This document shows positions 24,698 to 32,843 of a DNA stretch of 37,360 nt, in pieces. The position numbers were made by a program, and so were the translations under genes. The stretch is taken from contig NZ_KL448327.1 in assembly GCF_000709345.1 (NCBI RefSeq), positions 82,574 to 119,933 on the forward strand, given 5' to 3'. Below the pieces are notes generated by a model that saw only the letters and a list, made by a program, of their open reading frames with translations, searched no databases and was not told where the DNA came from. Origin of the DNA: Polaromonas glacialis (lineage in GTDB: Bacteria; Pseudomonadota; Gammaproteobacteria; Burkholderiales; Burkholderiaceae_C). The first letter of the stretch is position 1. Each line of letters opens with the position of its first letter.

Positions 24698-25525
24698 TCA
24701 AACCGTTTTCAAAAAGGCGGAGTGCACAAAGCCATCACCGGCACTGTCCCCACTAAGGTCAACCATTGACCAATCGCCAAAACGCGAAACGACCGATACT
24801 GGCGCACCAAAAGGTAAACTGGAAATAATGTCGAAATCTGTACCTGGGCCAGCGCGCAAGCGCAGCCCGTGCCTAGAATTTACAACGTAGTGATCTATAG
24901 GAATGCTTGACGGTCGAACAGCGCTGCCGTTGACATTCATGATGCTTTGGTCGTGGTCGTGGTCGTGGTCGTGTAAAGCAATGATGTCTGGTGCTGCGAC
25001 TTCCTGGAGAGCAGCTGCGGCTTCTGTCACTGATTGAAGAAACTTCTCCCAACCGCCGGGCGTATCTCGCAGCACACGGGGACAATGTTTTGCGGACCAG
25101 TCATGATGTTGGACCACACCGTTAGGTAACGTAACTCCGAAGCGTCTTGCCATGATGGCAACAAGAAGCGCTGCCTTTTTGTAGGCGGAGATTTTGTCCA
25201 TTTCAGGATGCATGCATACCTCGATGCCAATGCTGGAGGCGTTGCCTTGAGATGTTCCGGCATGCCAGCCTATTTCGTTTGTAGGAAGGCTTTGGTAGAC
25301 ACTTTTGTCATCTACAGTAAAGTGCCAGGAAACACGACGGTTGCGTGCATCTTGGCCTTTTTGATATTTAGCATGCGCCGCAGCGTTTGCTCCGGGACTG
25401 CTGTTGTCAGTGTTATGAATTGTGATGAAACGGGGAATAAGTTTTGTCCCGGGACGATTCGAATTACCAGTGGGGATAAAGTCTTGCACCAGCTTCAGTT
25501 CTGCGAAAGCTTCGTCGAGTTGCAT
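24698..25525 (-). CDS. N-acetylmuramoyl-L-alanine amidase with C-terminal SH3 domain
   Basis: A 275-aa amidase_2 protein of the XlyA/CwlA type: RPGTKLIPRFITIHNT (zinc His37), VSWHFTVDD, NEIGWHAGTSQGNASSIGIEVC (Glu102), VVQHHDWSAKHCPRVL (His140/141, Cys148). A linker with HDHDHDHD (185-192) leads to an SH3_3 domain at ~211-274 (YVVNSRHGLRLRAGPGTDFDIISSLPFG), expected to bind peptidoglycan. This layout is common in Firmicutes endolysins and unusual for a betaproteobacterium. There is no signal peptide. It lies 33 bp after the DUF3616 gene and 136 bp before the multi-TM gene, on the same strand. Confidence 0.85.
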   Translation of the reverse strand: MQLDEAFAELKLVQDFIPTGNSNRPGTKLIPRFITIHNTDNSSPGANAAAHAKYQKGQDARNRRVSWHFTVDDKSVYQSLPTNEIGWHAGTSQGNASSIGIEVCMHPEMDKISAYKKAALLVAIMARRFGVTLPNGVVQHHDWSAKHCPRVLRDTPGGWEKFLQSVTEAAAALQEVAAPDIIALHDHDHDHDQSIMNVNGSAVRPSSIPIDHYVVNSRHGLRLRAGPGTDFDIISSLPFGAPVSVVSRFGDWSMVDLSGDSAGDGFVHSAFLKTV

Positions 25526-25558
25526 GTTACGGCTCCAGTTCTAACTTGAGCAAGATCT

Positions 25559-26734
25559 CTATCGTCGCGTGACCGTGAAAGCGAGTGGGCCACCGTCACA
25601 CATGCCGTCTGAGAGGACCAGCACTTTGTATTCACGCGCGCTTTCGGAAATAAGCGCAAGCGCTTCAGGCTTTGCCACCTTATCGCAAGTGCTGCGGACT
25701 ATTTTGGAAAGATCGAGATTTGCGAGCGGTTTTACGTTAGAGATGCGTCTAGTTGAGTCCTTGCCGTTCCAGAACAGAAGCATGGAGCTCGGCTGCTTTT
25801 TTCGCTCATCGTCATCAGGGCCAGTAAGCACCAAAAATCCGTCCTTAACCGCCAGCAGATCACGAATGCCGCGTCCCTGGCCTACGGCAAGCCGAAACGT
25901 TGCAGGTTTTAAAGGGAGATCACTGAATAAAGCATCTGCTTTGACGGACAGAATCGGCACCGCGCCCTCCTGTGCAGGGCCGCGAAAGCCAAAATACAGG
26001 AGCCCGTCCTTCACTGCAAGACCTTCGATGTTAATGCCTTGCTCGCCTTTCAACTCCGGGCTTTTTTCTGGAGGTTGCGTGCCAAGGCATTTGCCCAAGT
26101 ATTGCTTGAACCCCTCCTGACTGGACAGGATTTCCCACAGCCGCCCAGATGCTTGATAGCCCGACAGTTTGCCATTGTGATCGCGCATCGCCCGACTGGT
26201 TTTCGGGTCAATACTGAAACGAATGACATGCCGGCTGTCTGGATTGGGCGCGCAGCGCGTACGACTCATCGAGTGTGAGCCCGTTACATAAAAGTTTCGT
26301 CCGTCGGAAGCTGCACCTTCGGCATCGAGCTCGCTGCCTGAGCCCAACAGCATAAGGTGTTCGCTTTGAGGCAATAACATGTCCTTCTTAAGCACTGCGT
26401 GGCGGGCTTCGATTCCTTCGTCGAAGACAACAAGACAGACGCGATCTCCAAGGCTGGGCACGCACGCAATGCCACTGACAGATCGTCTTGTCTTCTCGTC
26501 GATATTAAAACCCTCTCCTGTACTCCACGGTCCGCTGTCTGGTTTCAACACAGGGGCATCCAGTGGAGCAGCATGCGCCATGCCTGAGGCGCAGATGCCC
26601 ACGATCAACCACAACGGCGCAAGCATACGTGCGGCGAAAAGCCTAGACCAGTTAAAAAATTTCTCGAAAGATGCCTTTATGTGAAGATGGCATGCTTGGC
26701 CATTGTTCAGATAGAGGCTTCGTTCTTCAGTCAT
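25559..26734 (-). CDS. DUF3616 family protein, predicted secreted
   Basis: A 391-aa protein. A long N-region (35 residues) precedes a hydrophobic core (MLAPLWLIVGICASGM) and AHA-AP, a plausible signal-peptidase site, so the mature protein should be periplasmic or extracellular. Repeated short beta motifs such as NIEGLAVKDGLLYFGFRGP and IRDLLAVKDGFLVLTGPDDD are typical of DUF3616 and suggest a beta-propeller-like fold. Four conserved-looking Cys in the mature part could form disulfides. ATG 26734 has AGGAGGG five bases upstream, which supports this long start. It is the first gene of the leftward cluster. Function unknown. Confidence 0.75.
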   Translation of the reverse strand: MTEERSLYLNNGQACHLHIKASFEKFFNWSRLFAARMLAPLWLIVGICASGMAHAAPLDAPVLKPDSGPWSTGEGFNIDEKTRRSVSGIACVPSLGDRVCLVVFDEGIEARHAVLKKDMLLPQSEHLMLLGSGSELDAEGAASDGRNFYVTGSHSMSRTRCAPNPDSRHVIRFSIDPKTSRAMRDHNGKLSGYQASGRLWEILSSQEGFKQYLGKCLGTQPPEKSPELKGEQGINIEGLAVKDGLLYFGFRGPAQEGAVPILSVKADALFSDLPLKPATFRLAVGQGRGIRDLLAVKDGFLVLTGPDDDERKKQPSSMLLFWNGKDSTRRISNVKPLANLDLSKIVRSTCDKVAKPEALALISESAREYKVLVLSDGMCDGGPLAFTVTRR

Positions 26735-27078
26735 TGCATCCCTCCTGGTGTTTCTGTTTCTGAATGCAAGACAGAGGAAATGGCTAAAAATAATATTTCG
26801 CTATTAAGGTAAAAAACATCCCCTATTTTTTTATGAGGCAGCATAAAAGTCTGACTAAGGTCGAGTTTGATTGTGAGGTAAGTTAGCATTTCTCCTGTCT
26901 TAATCGGTGCAACTGCCGAGAGCAATTACTCATCAATAGGTAGACAACAAAAGCAATTACAACGATGTGTCAGAGTGAACTTTGAAGTCATCCCCGAAAA
27001 ATTGGATTAAATTTAGGGTGTTTGTTAGAAAATACCCAGGCCCAAGGAATCGCTGGTATTCGGCTTAAGCAGCGCGAG
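26735..27078. other. AT-rich intergenic region; IS3-type left end candidate
   Basis: AT-rich region that should hold the leftward promoter of the DUF3616 gene, although I see no clean -35/-10 pair. From 26968 TGTCAGAGTGAACTT and then CCCCGAAAAATTGGA resemble the left terminus of an IS150-type IS3 element, consistent with the orfA remnant that follows. Confidence 0.4.
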
Positions 27079-27360
27079 ATGTACGACATAGAATTCAAAC
27101 TAGCCGCATGGAAACGACTCCGCAACGAGGATTTATCGTGCCGACAAGGTACTGCCGTATTTGACATTTGCAATTTCAATCTCATCGGGGTTTGGGTTCG
27201 GGCTTACTGTAGGGAGGAAGTGGACGGGCTGGTTTGCCACGGAGTTACACGTTACAAAACAATTAAGAAGGAACCTTCTGTAAAAGCTATTTCCCAGCTG
27301 CGCGATGACGCAATACAAACTCGCCAGGAACTGCTTGAGGACAACATTAACCAAGAGTAA
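27079..27360 (+). pseudogene. IS3-family (IS150-like) OrfA remnant
   Basis: Residues MYDIEFKLAAWKRLRNEDLSCRQGTAVFDICNFNLIGVWVRAYCREEVDGL match the pattern of the insE/IS150 OrfA helix-turn-helix (Y-x-x-E-F-K-L, then V-x-x-W-V-R-A-Y, then G-x-D-G-L). The tail ISQLRDDAIQTRQELLEDNIN is the start of the usual coiled coil. The protein stops before the leucine zipper and no orfB follows. The next gene begins 5 bp later, so a deletion removed the rest of the IS. Confidence 0.65.
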
Positions 27361-27364
27361 TGCG

Positions 27365-28507
27365 ATGAATATGAGCTTGCATGGTCTGGCGGCGCGAGGT
27401 CTTGCCATACGCCTGTTCATTTACGCCAGCCTCATCGTCTGCCTGAGCGGCTGCGCCACGACACATGACCTGACAGCCAACCAGCAGGTTCTGTTTGGAC
27501 CTTCGCTGGCTTCTTCGGCCCTAGTGAACGGCAGCACTCAATGGTCAATGCGAGTTCAGGGGCGCGTCTTCGAGCCGGGCGAAGGCAGCGCGGGGCGCCA
27601 AGCGCTGATCGACGCGCTGGCGCCGACGCTCGGGGCCAATCGCAGCGATCCGCTGTACCGGGCGCGCGCCGGGTATTTCGTCTCCGACAGCGTTCGCAAT
27701 GCGCGTGTCTCGATCGCGCTGGGCGATCGGGTCGCCCCGCTCGAACCCACCGATGCCTCGGGCTGCTTTGCCGCCGACATCCCTGTGGGCAGCGACGAAG
27801 TGGCGCACCTAGCACGTGACGGCCTCATCGCCTTCGAGTCGCTTCCCACACCGGGCCAGGCAAGCCGATTTCATGGCACGGCCCTGCTGGTGCCGCCCGA
27901 AGGAGTGACGGTGGTGACCGACATGGACGACACCCTCAAGGAAACCAACATCAGGGACCGCGCCGAGGCCAAGGCGAACACTTTCGTGCGGCCGTTCCGG
28001 GCGGTGGCCGGCATGTCAGCACTCTACCGTGCATGGCAGCAAGCGAGCAGCGCGCCCGTGCATTTCCATGTCGTGTCGGCCGGTCCGTGGCAGTTCCACG
28101 AACCGCTGCGGCGCTTTACCGAGGAGGCGGGCTTTCCGCCGTTCACATGGGACATGCGCTGCATCGATATCACCAACCCGGCCGTGCTGGTCGAGGAAAC
28201 TGTCAAGCCTGACCCGCAGCGGGTGGAAGACTTCAAGGTTGCGGCGATCCGCGCGCTGCTGGTGCGGCTGCCGCTGCGCCATGTGGTGCTGGTGGGCGAC
28301 TCAGGCGAGCGCGACCCCGAGGCCTATGCAGCGATCGTCAAGGAGTTCGGTGCGCGTGTCGATGCGGTCTACATCCGCAACGTCAGCTGCGAAGGCCAGG
28401 ACGCGAAGCGCTACGCCGATCTGTTCGGGCCCTCGAACGCCTTGCACAAGTTGCAGGTGTTCGAGAACCCCGAGCAGTTGCCGCAGCGGCTGAATGGCGT
28501 GCGTTGA
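27365..28507 (+). CDS. App1-like (DUF2183) phosphatidate phosphatase lipoprotein
   Basis: A 380-aa protein. A signal peptide ends in a lipobox (CLSGC, lipidated Cys30), so it is anchored in the outer or inner membrane. The C-terminal ~200 residues are a DUF2183/App1 catalytic domain of the HAD fold: VVTDMDDTLKETNI with nucleophile Asp186 and Asp188, VSAGPWQFHEPLRRF (motif II-like), and VVLVGDSGERDPEAYA (motif IV). Eukaryotic App1 dephosphorylates phosphatidate; the bacterial substrate is unknown. ATG 27365 gives the cleanest signal peptide. GC is clearly higher than in the leftward cluster, suggesting a different origin. Confidence 0.85.
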   Translation: MNMSLHGLAARGLAIRLFIYASLIVCLSGCATTHDLTANQQVLFGPSLASSALVNGSTQWSMRVQGRVFEPGEGSAGRQALIDALAPTLGANRSDPLYRARAGYFVSDSVRNARVSIALGDRVAPLEPTDASGCFAADIPVGSDEVAHLARDGLIAFESLPTPGQASRFHGTALLVPPEGVTVVTDMDDTLKETNIRDRAEAKANTFVRPFRAVAGMSALYRAWQQASSAPVHFHVVSAGPWQFHEPLRRFTEEAGFPPFTWDMRCIDITNPAVLVEETVKPDPQRVEDFKVAAIRALLVRLPLRHVVLVGDSGERDPEAYAAIVKEFGARVDAVYIRNVSCEGQDAKRYADLFGPSNALHKLQVFENPEQLPQRLNGVR

Positions 28508-28787
28508 TGTGCCGATAGCCCCAATGTCAACAAGCAGCCAACGGTGCTCCAGATTGCCAGCTTCAGTCAGAATGCAGCACCATAAATATGCCAATTCCAA
28601 CTCTTTTCAACTCTTCTATCCCTAAGATAAGTGCAATTATCTATGGGTAAAATATTTCCGTCAAAACCGGGGTCAGGGGCTGTAACTGGCACAATCACAG
28701 CGCCAGCACCACCCGTCCCTTCCCACGCCCCTTGCCTGACTCCGCCGCAAGCGGTCTTGCGCCTTACACAGCGAGCCCACCCCGCCC

Positions 28788-30614
28788 ATGACAGCAATCC
28801 CCTCCTCTCCGGCGCCAAGCGGGCGTTTCGTTCGCCGCCTGGGCCCGCACCACTTTGCCTACCTGCGCGCCGTGGCCGAAGGTTTGGACCTGGGCGACTG
28901 CGCACGGCGCTACCTGGGCATCGAGCACGGCCACGAAGCGAAGACGGCGCACCAGGAAGCGGTGGACGCGGTGCGCGCCGTCGCCCGGCGGCGAGGCGAA
29001 TCCGCCTGGCGCTTGGTGGGCCTGTCGATCCGGGTCCCTGGCGGCGCGCCGCGACCGTCTTTGGAGGCGTTCGCGCAGCACCACGGCCTGGACGGCTTCT
29101 CCGAAAGCGAGGTGCTCAAGCTCTACGAAGAAGCCTTTCCTGCAGAGCGTAAAACCACACGTGGCCAGCGTCTGCGCGAGCGCCAGCTGGCGCTGCTGCG
29201 CCGCCTGGAGGGCCTGGCCGCCGAGACGCCGCAGCCCTCGGACCTCGTGGCGGGCTGGTTTGAGGAGGCGCTGGCGGCAAAATTAGTCACGGCGGGTTTT
29301 CTCACGCTGGGGGCGCTCAACGCCCGCATCAGCGCCGGCGGCGTGTGGTGGCGCGCCCTGCCTGCCGTGGGCATCGCCAAGGCGCGGCGCATCGAGCGCC
29401 ACCTGGCCACGCTCCTGCTGCGCGAGGCGCAGCCCGCCAAGCCGCTCTTTACGCTAAGCGCGACGCCGGCGCTGTGGGGCGTGCCCTCGCCTTCCCGCGC
29501 TTTCCACGCCTCCGGCGCGCAAGCCGATGGGGCCTCAGGTGACGGGGTGGTACAGGAGGCGACGACTACCGCCCTGGCACGCCCGCTGCTGGACGTGGAC
29601 TCGGACCTGCAGGCGGTCCAAAGCTGGATCCAGGCCCGGGCCGGCTCGACGGCCACAGCGACGCTCTACCAGCGCGAAGCGCACCGCCTCCTGCTATGGC
29701 TGCAATACGAATGCCGGGGCGCCACGCTCTCGCAGATGTCGGTTGCCGACTGCGGCGACTTCATGGCCTTCTTGCAAAACATCCCGGCGCGCTGGATCTC
29801 CCGGGTTCGCGCCGCGCCGGGCACGCCCGGCTGGGCGCCGTTTCGCGGCCAGCTCTCGCACGGGAGCTGCCGCCAGACCATTGTCATCATTGCCTCGATG
29901 TTCGCCTGGCTGCAGTCCGCGCAGTATTTGAGCGCCAACCCCTGGGTGCTGGTCAACCAAGCCACCGGCGACGATCCGGGCAAGAAGATGCTCGACACCA
30001 AGGCGCTGAGCGAGGCGGCGATGCTTGAGGTGCTGCGCTTCATCGACGCCCAAGCGCCCTCGCCTTCGCGCGCGCGCATCCGTTTCATTTTGCTGTTCGT
30101 CGAGGCGGTCGGGCTGCGCTCGGCCGAGCTCCTGTCGGCCACACTGGGCGACCTGCGCATGGAGCCCGAAGGCTGGGTGATGCAGGTGCATGGCAAGGGC
30201 TCTAAAAACAGGATGGCGGCCGTACCCGGGCAGGCGCTGCATGCGCTGCAGGAGTACCTGCTAGTCCGTGGCCTGGGATCGATCCAGGCAGCGCCGCACA
30301 CCGCGCCCCTGCTGGCCAGCACCAATGATCCGATGGCGCCAGTGGGTTACCAGGCGCTCTACGAGCATGTCAAGGGATGGCTCGCCAAAGCGGTGCGGGC
30401 CTCTAGCCTGCCAGCCAATGAGCGGGAGCGGCTAGCCGGGGCGACAACGCACTGGCTGCGCCATACCTTCGGCACGCGGGCCATCGCCCGGGAGGTGCCC
30501 TTGGACGTGATCCAGGCGCAGATGGGCCATGCGTCGATCCAGACCACCACGGCGATCTATGGCCGGGCACCGATCAAGCGGAGGGTGGATGAGCTGGGGA
30601 AGGCGTTCGGGTAA
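28788..30614 (+). CDS. Tyrosine recombinase/phage-type integrase with DUF3701 N-terminus
   Basis: A 608-aa recombinase. The N-terminal ~100 residues (RRLGPHHFAYLRAVAEGLDLGDCARRYLG) match the DUF3701-type extension. A second helical part (ETPQPSDLVAGWFEEALAAKL..) follows, then a SAM-like core-binding domain (about 275-400). The C-terminal catalytic domain has AVGLRSAELL (Arg), HGKGSKNR (Lys), THWLRHTFGTRA (His, Arg), MGHASIQTT (His) and TAIYGRAP (Tyr nucleophile). All catalytic residues are present. Such proteins are common on betaproteobacterial plasmids and islands. The 280 bp before it (28508-28787) hold no gene. Confidence 0.9.
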   Translation: MTAIPSSPAPSGRFVRRLGPHHFAYLRAVAEGLDLGDCARRYLGIEHGHEAKTAHQEAVDAVRAVARRRGESAWRLVGLSIRVPGGAPRPSLEAFAQHHGLDGFSESEVLKLYEEAFPAERKTTRGQRLRERQLALLRRLEGLAAETPQPSDLVAGWFEEALAAKLVTAGFLTLGALNARISAGGVWWRALPAVGIAKARRIERHLATLLLREAQPAKPLFTLSATPALWGVPSPSRAFHASGAQADGASGDGVVQEATTTALARPLLDVDSDLQAVQSWIQARAGSTATATLYQREAHRLLLWLQYECRGATLSQMSVADCGDFMAFLQNIPARWISRVRAAPGTPGWAPFRGQLSHGSCRQTIVIIASMFAWLQSAQYLSANPWVLVNQATGDDPGKKMLDTKALSEAAMLEVLRFIDAQAPSPSRARIRFILLFVEAVGLRSAELLSATLGDLRMEPEGWVMQVHGKGSKNRMAAVPGQALHALQEYLLVRGLGSIQAAPHTAPLLASTNDPMAPVGYQALYEHVKGWLAKAVRASSLPANERERLAGATTHWLRHTFGTRAIAREVPLDVIQAQMGHASIQTTTAIYGRAPIKRRVDELGKAFG

Positions 30615-30863
30615 CTGATCGCAGTGAAAACTAGACACAACAAAGGGACAGATCCTCCAGTCAAAACATCTGCCTGCCAGCACACCGTAAAAAAACTCAA
30701 CCCCGACAAACATTTGCTCGCTCCAGGATTATGTTCGGATCGTCCGGGCACGCCCCCATCAGGGGCCGGGGGTTAGGTTCACCCACAGGCTATCCGCGAC
30801 GAACCTAGACATCCTCCGCGCGAATTGTTGCCATACCAGCGGCTTTATCAGGAGATACGCCTG

Positions 30864-31097
30864 TGCATTCGCCCTCACCTGCGCGTCCGAAAGCACGCTT
30901 TGTGTGTCGCTCGGACCTCATCACTTTGCCCACTTACACGGTATGTAAAAAGGGGTGAACCTCATCGAGTGCGCCCAACTCTACCTAGGCCTTGATCACG
31001 AAGCACCCCCGGTCACTATCAGGCAATCAATGCCCTGCGAGTGGTGAATCGGCGTAAGGGCGAGTTCGCCGGTCACTTGGTCTGTCTGCGCATTTCT
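30864..31097 (+). pseudogene. Decayed second copy of the integrase N-terminus
   Basis: With frame corrections the sequence reads SPARPKARFVCR, LGPHHFAHL, KGVNLIECAQLYLGLDHE, then ALRVVNRRKGEFAGHLVCLRI. It aligns along its length with residues 5-80 of the integrase just upstream (LGPHHFAYL, EGLDLGDCARRYLGIEHG, AVRAVARRRGESAWRLVGLSI). Several indels and stops show it is long dead. It is more AT-rich and quite diverged, so it is an old paralogue rather than a recent duplication. The rest of that gene is missing. Confidence 0.75.
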
Positions 31098-31478
31098 TGA
31101 CTTACGAATGAACCACCATCAATCCATTACCGCTCTGCGTATAACTTATTTGCGACTACCTTCAAATTTTGGGATGTCTGCTAAAACAGGCCTACGTATA
31201 TCCTTACGATGTCCCGGAACTTGTCAATGAATGGCGATAGGACCGGAAGCTTGAAGGTCTTACATTGGTGAGGAGCCAGTGCAAAAGCGCGCCAGATGCG
31301 CGGTATAGCAGTCTTACTTCTAACGGCTGAGCCGCAATTTTGAATGCATGTCTGCGGTCCGGGCCGCTCTGCACTTCGTAGTCTTTGCCATGCTCATGTT
31401 TACCAAAGTAGCCATGCTCATGGCCTTGGAAGCAAATTCACAAAACTATTATCTTTCGCCCTAAGTCTTGGGGATTTG
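31098..31478. other. Non-coding stretch with a short direct repeat
   Basis: No convincing gene. CCATGCTCATG occurs twice, at about 31389 and 31413. The region joins the decayed integrase to the partition locus. Confidence 0.4.
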
Positions 31479-31498
31479 ATTATTCGGATCCGAATAAT
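31479..31498. promoter_or_regulatory. parS-like palindrome 1
   Basis: A perfect 20-bp palindrome, ATTATTCGGA followed by its reverse complement TCCGAATAAT. The same 16-bp core recurs at 32643-32658 just upstream of parA. Paired identical palindromes beside parAB are expected of a ParB-binding centromere. Confidence 0.7.
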
Positions 31499-31540
31499 GA
31501 TGAGGCAATAGTTCAGCTATTCCAGCGCAGCAATGTCAAT

Positions 31541-32590
31541 GGCTATGTCACTGTTAAATGTGGAACTCTTCCCAGTGCCATCGCCAAGACAGCTTGCCCA
31601 GAGTCGCCATGGTGGCTGTCCAGGGCGCGAAACCAGCCCAGGTAGTTGTCCAGATAGCCCGTGGCAACGCCGTGAAAGCGGTGCAGCCACTGTTTGAGAC
31701 GGCCGTGATAGGCGTTGACATTCTGGACATGGATGGCGCCGTTGACGCGCACGCCTGCGTTCAGATTGACCGCCTCGTGCGCCAGGTGCGCGTCGTGCGC
31801 AAAGCCGCAGTAGGTCCGGTTGCCATCGCTCACCAGCAGCGCATCCTTGGCCAGCACGGGCTGCAGTGCGCCGGCCAGTGCGGCTTTTGTCATCTGCCCG
31901 CGTCCCATCACCCAGTCCAGCGTCTGTCCGGCACGGTCCCGAGCCACCAAAACGCAGACCAGTTCACCGGACAGGCCCGCTTTTCTCGCCTTGCTGCCGC
32001 GACGGCGAGGCGGGCGGTCCAGCTTGCGACAGCCCTTGCGCGACTCCAGGATATAGGTCTCGTCGGCCTCGGTAATACCTTGCAGCGTTGTCGCGCGGTC
32101 TGCCTTGAGGCCGCTGAGAAAGCGATGGCGCCAGCGCAGCGCCGTGTTTCGGTGAACCTGCAGGGCAGTAGCGGCCCGGCGAAGGGTGAGGGACGCGGCC
32201 AGGGCTTGACTAAAACCGAACCACTTGCCCTTCTTGCGCAGCCGCGCCAGCGCGGTGCCCGTCAGGGCATTGAACGTGCGGTGGCATGTCCGGCAGCGGT
32301 AGCGCTGCAACCCACTGACGTGGCCATGCCGGTAAAGCTCGCTGCCTTGGCAGTGTGGGCAGCAGCGCGGCTCAGTCGCGCTGGACGACTCAATGACGGC
32401 CAGCCCTTTTTGCTGCTCATCGAGTTCATCCAGACGCTTTTTGAGCAGTTCACGCTGGCGCAGCGTGAGCCGGGGCACCTGTTGGTTCATCAACGCATTG
32501 AAAGTCTCGGCGTTCATGGCTAACCTCCTTCACGGTTCGCTATGAACTCTACGCTTCTGAAAAATTTTTACATTTAACAGTGGCAGAGCC
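31541..32590 (-). mobile_element. IS1595-family insertion sequence, copy 2 (inverted relative to copy 1)
   Basis: Same structure as copy 1, in the opposite orientation, with ends GGCTATGTCACTG and (inverted) GGCTCTGCCACTG. The flanking octamers are ATGTCAAT (31533-31540) and ATGTTGAA (32591-32598), which agree at only five positions, so the target duplication is imperfect. It lies between the two parS-like palindromes. Confidence 0.85.
31543..32517 (-). CDS. IS1595-family transposase, copy 2
   Basis: A 324-aa protein almost identical to copy 1, with the same zinc ribbon, HTH and ISXO2-type core. The few differences include a silent change in the ALAAS region and the C-terminal GRVPHLTVT. Near-identity means the two copies arose recently, one probably from the other, and together they could drive inversion of the 12-kb interval between them by homologous recombination. 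Confidence 0.92.
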   Translation of the reverse strand: MNAETFNALMNQQVPRLTLRQRELLKKRLDELDEQQKGLAVIESSSATEPRCCPHCQGSELYRHGHVSGLQRYRCRTCHRTFNALTGTALARLRKKGKWFGFSQALAASLTLRRAATALQVHRNTALRWRHRFLSGLKADRATTLQGITEADETYILESRKGCRKLDRPPRRRGSKARKAGLSGELVCVLVARDRAGQTLDWVMGRGQMTKAALAGALQPVLAKDALLVSDGNRTYCGFAHDAHLAHEAVNLNAGVRVNGAIHVQNVNAYHGRLKQWLHRFHGVATGYLDNYLGWFRALDSHHGDSGQAVLAMALGRVPHLTVT

Positions 32591-32640
32591 ATGTTGAACG
32601 CTTCAGGGATTCATGCTTCTCTACTCTGCGGGATGGCTTG

Positions 32641-32660
32641 AATATTCGGATCCGAATAAT
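32641..32660. promoter_or_regulatory. parS-like palindrome 2, upstream of parA
   Basis: AATATTCGGA/TCCGAATAAT: the inner 16 bp (TATTCGGA and its complement) are perfectly palindromic and identical to site 1. It lies about 185 bp before the parA ATG. Between it and parA no gene is present, only the presumed par promoter. A short dyad, ACATT-CA-AATGT, near 32780 may be an operator. Confidence 0.7.
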
Positions 32661-32843
32661 TTCTGGAGCTTGCACCGATGCGATTACGTCGAACTCCTAA
32701 GCGGGCTGTATCCTGGGATCTGATCAAACTGTAACTTCGCAGTGATGTGTTGTAAATTTTGTTCACGACAATGAATACATTCAAATGTGTAGCTAACGTC
32801 GATGTTGCCAATTACATTAGAGTTCATTAATAGAAAGAGCAAT

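Noticed and set aside
19363..26734. Prophage lysis region
   Set aside because: Amidases and membrane proteins resemble a lysis cassette, but no phage structural, packaging, replication or regulatory genes flank them, and a DUF3616 protein and a double hydrolase are not lysis genes.
31558..32523. 321-aa ORF antisense to the IS1595 transposase
   Set aside because: The same antisense ORF occurs at copy 1 and simply mirrors the transposase codons; it has no family motif.
18262..32590. Composite transposon bounded by the two IS1595 copies
   Set aside because: Copy 1 has its own perfect 8-bp target duplication on both sides, and the outermost flanks (ATCGAGTT and ATGTTGAA) do not match, so the 14-kb unit did not move as one piece.
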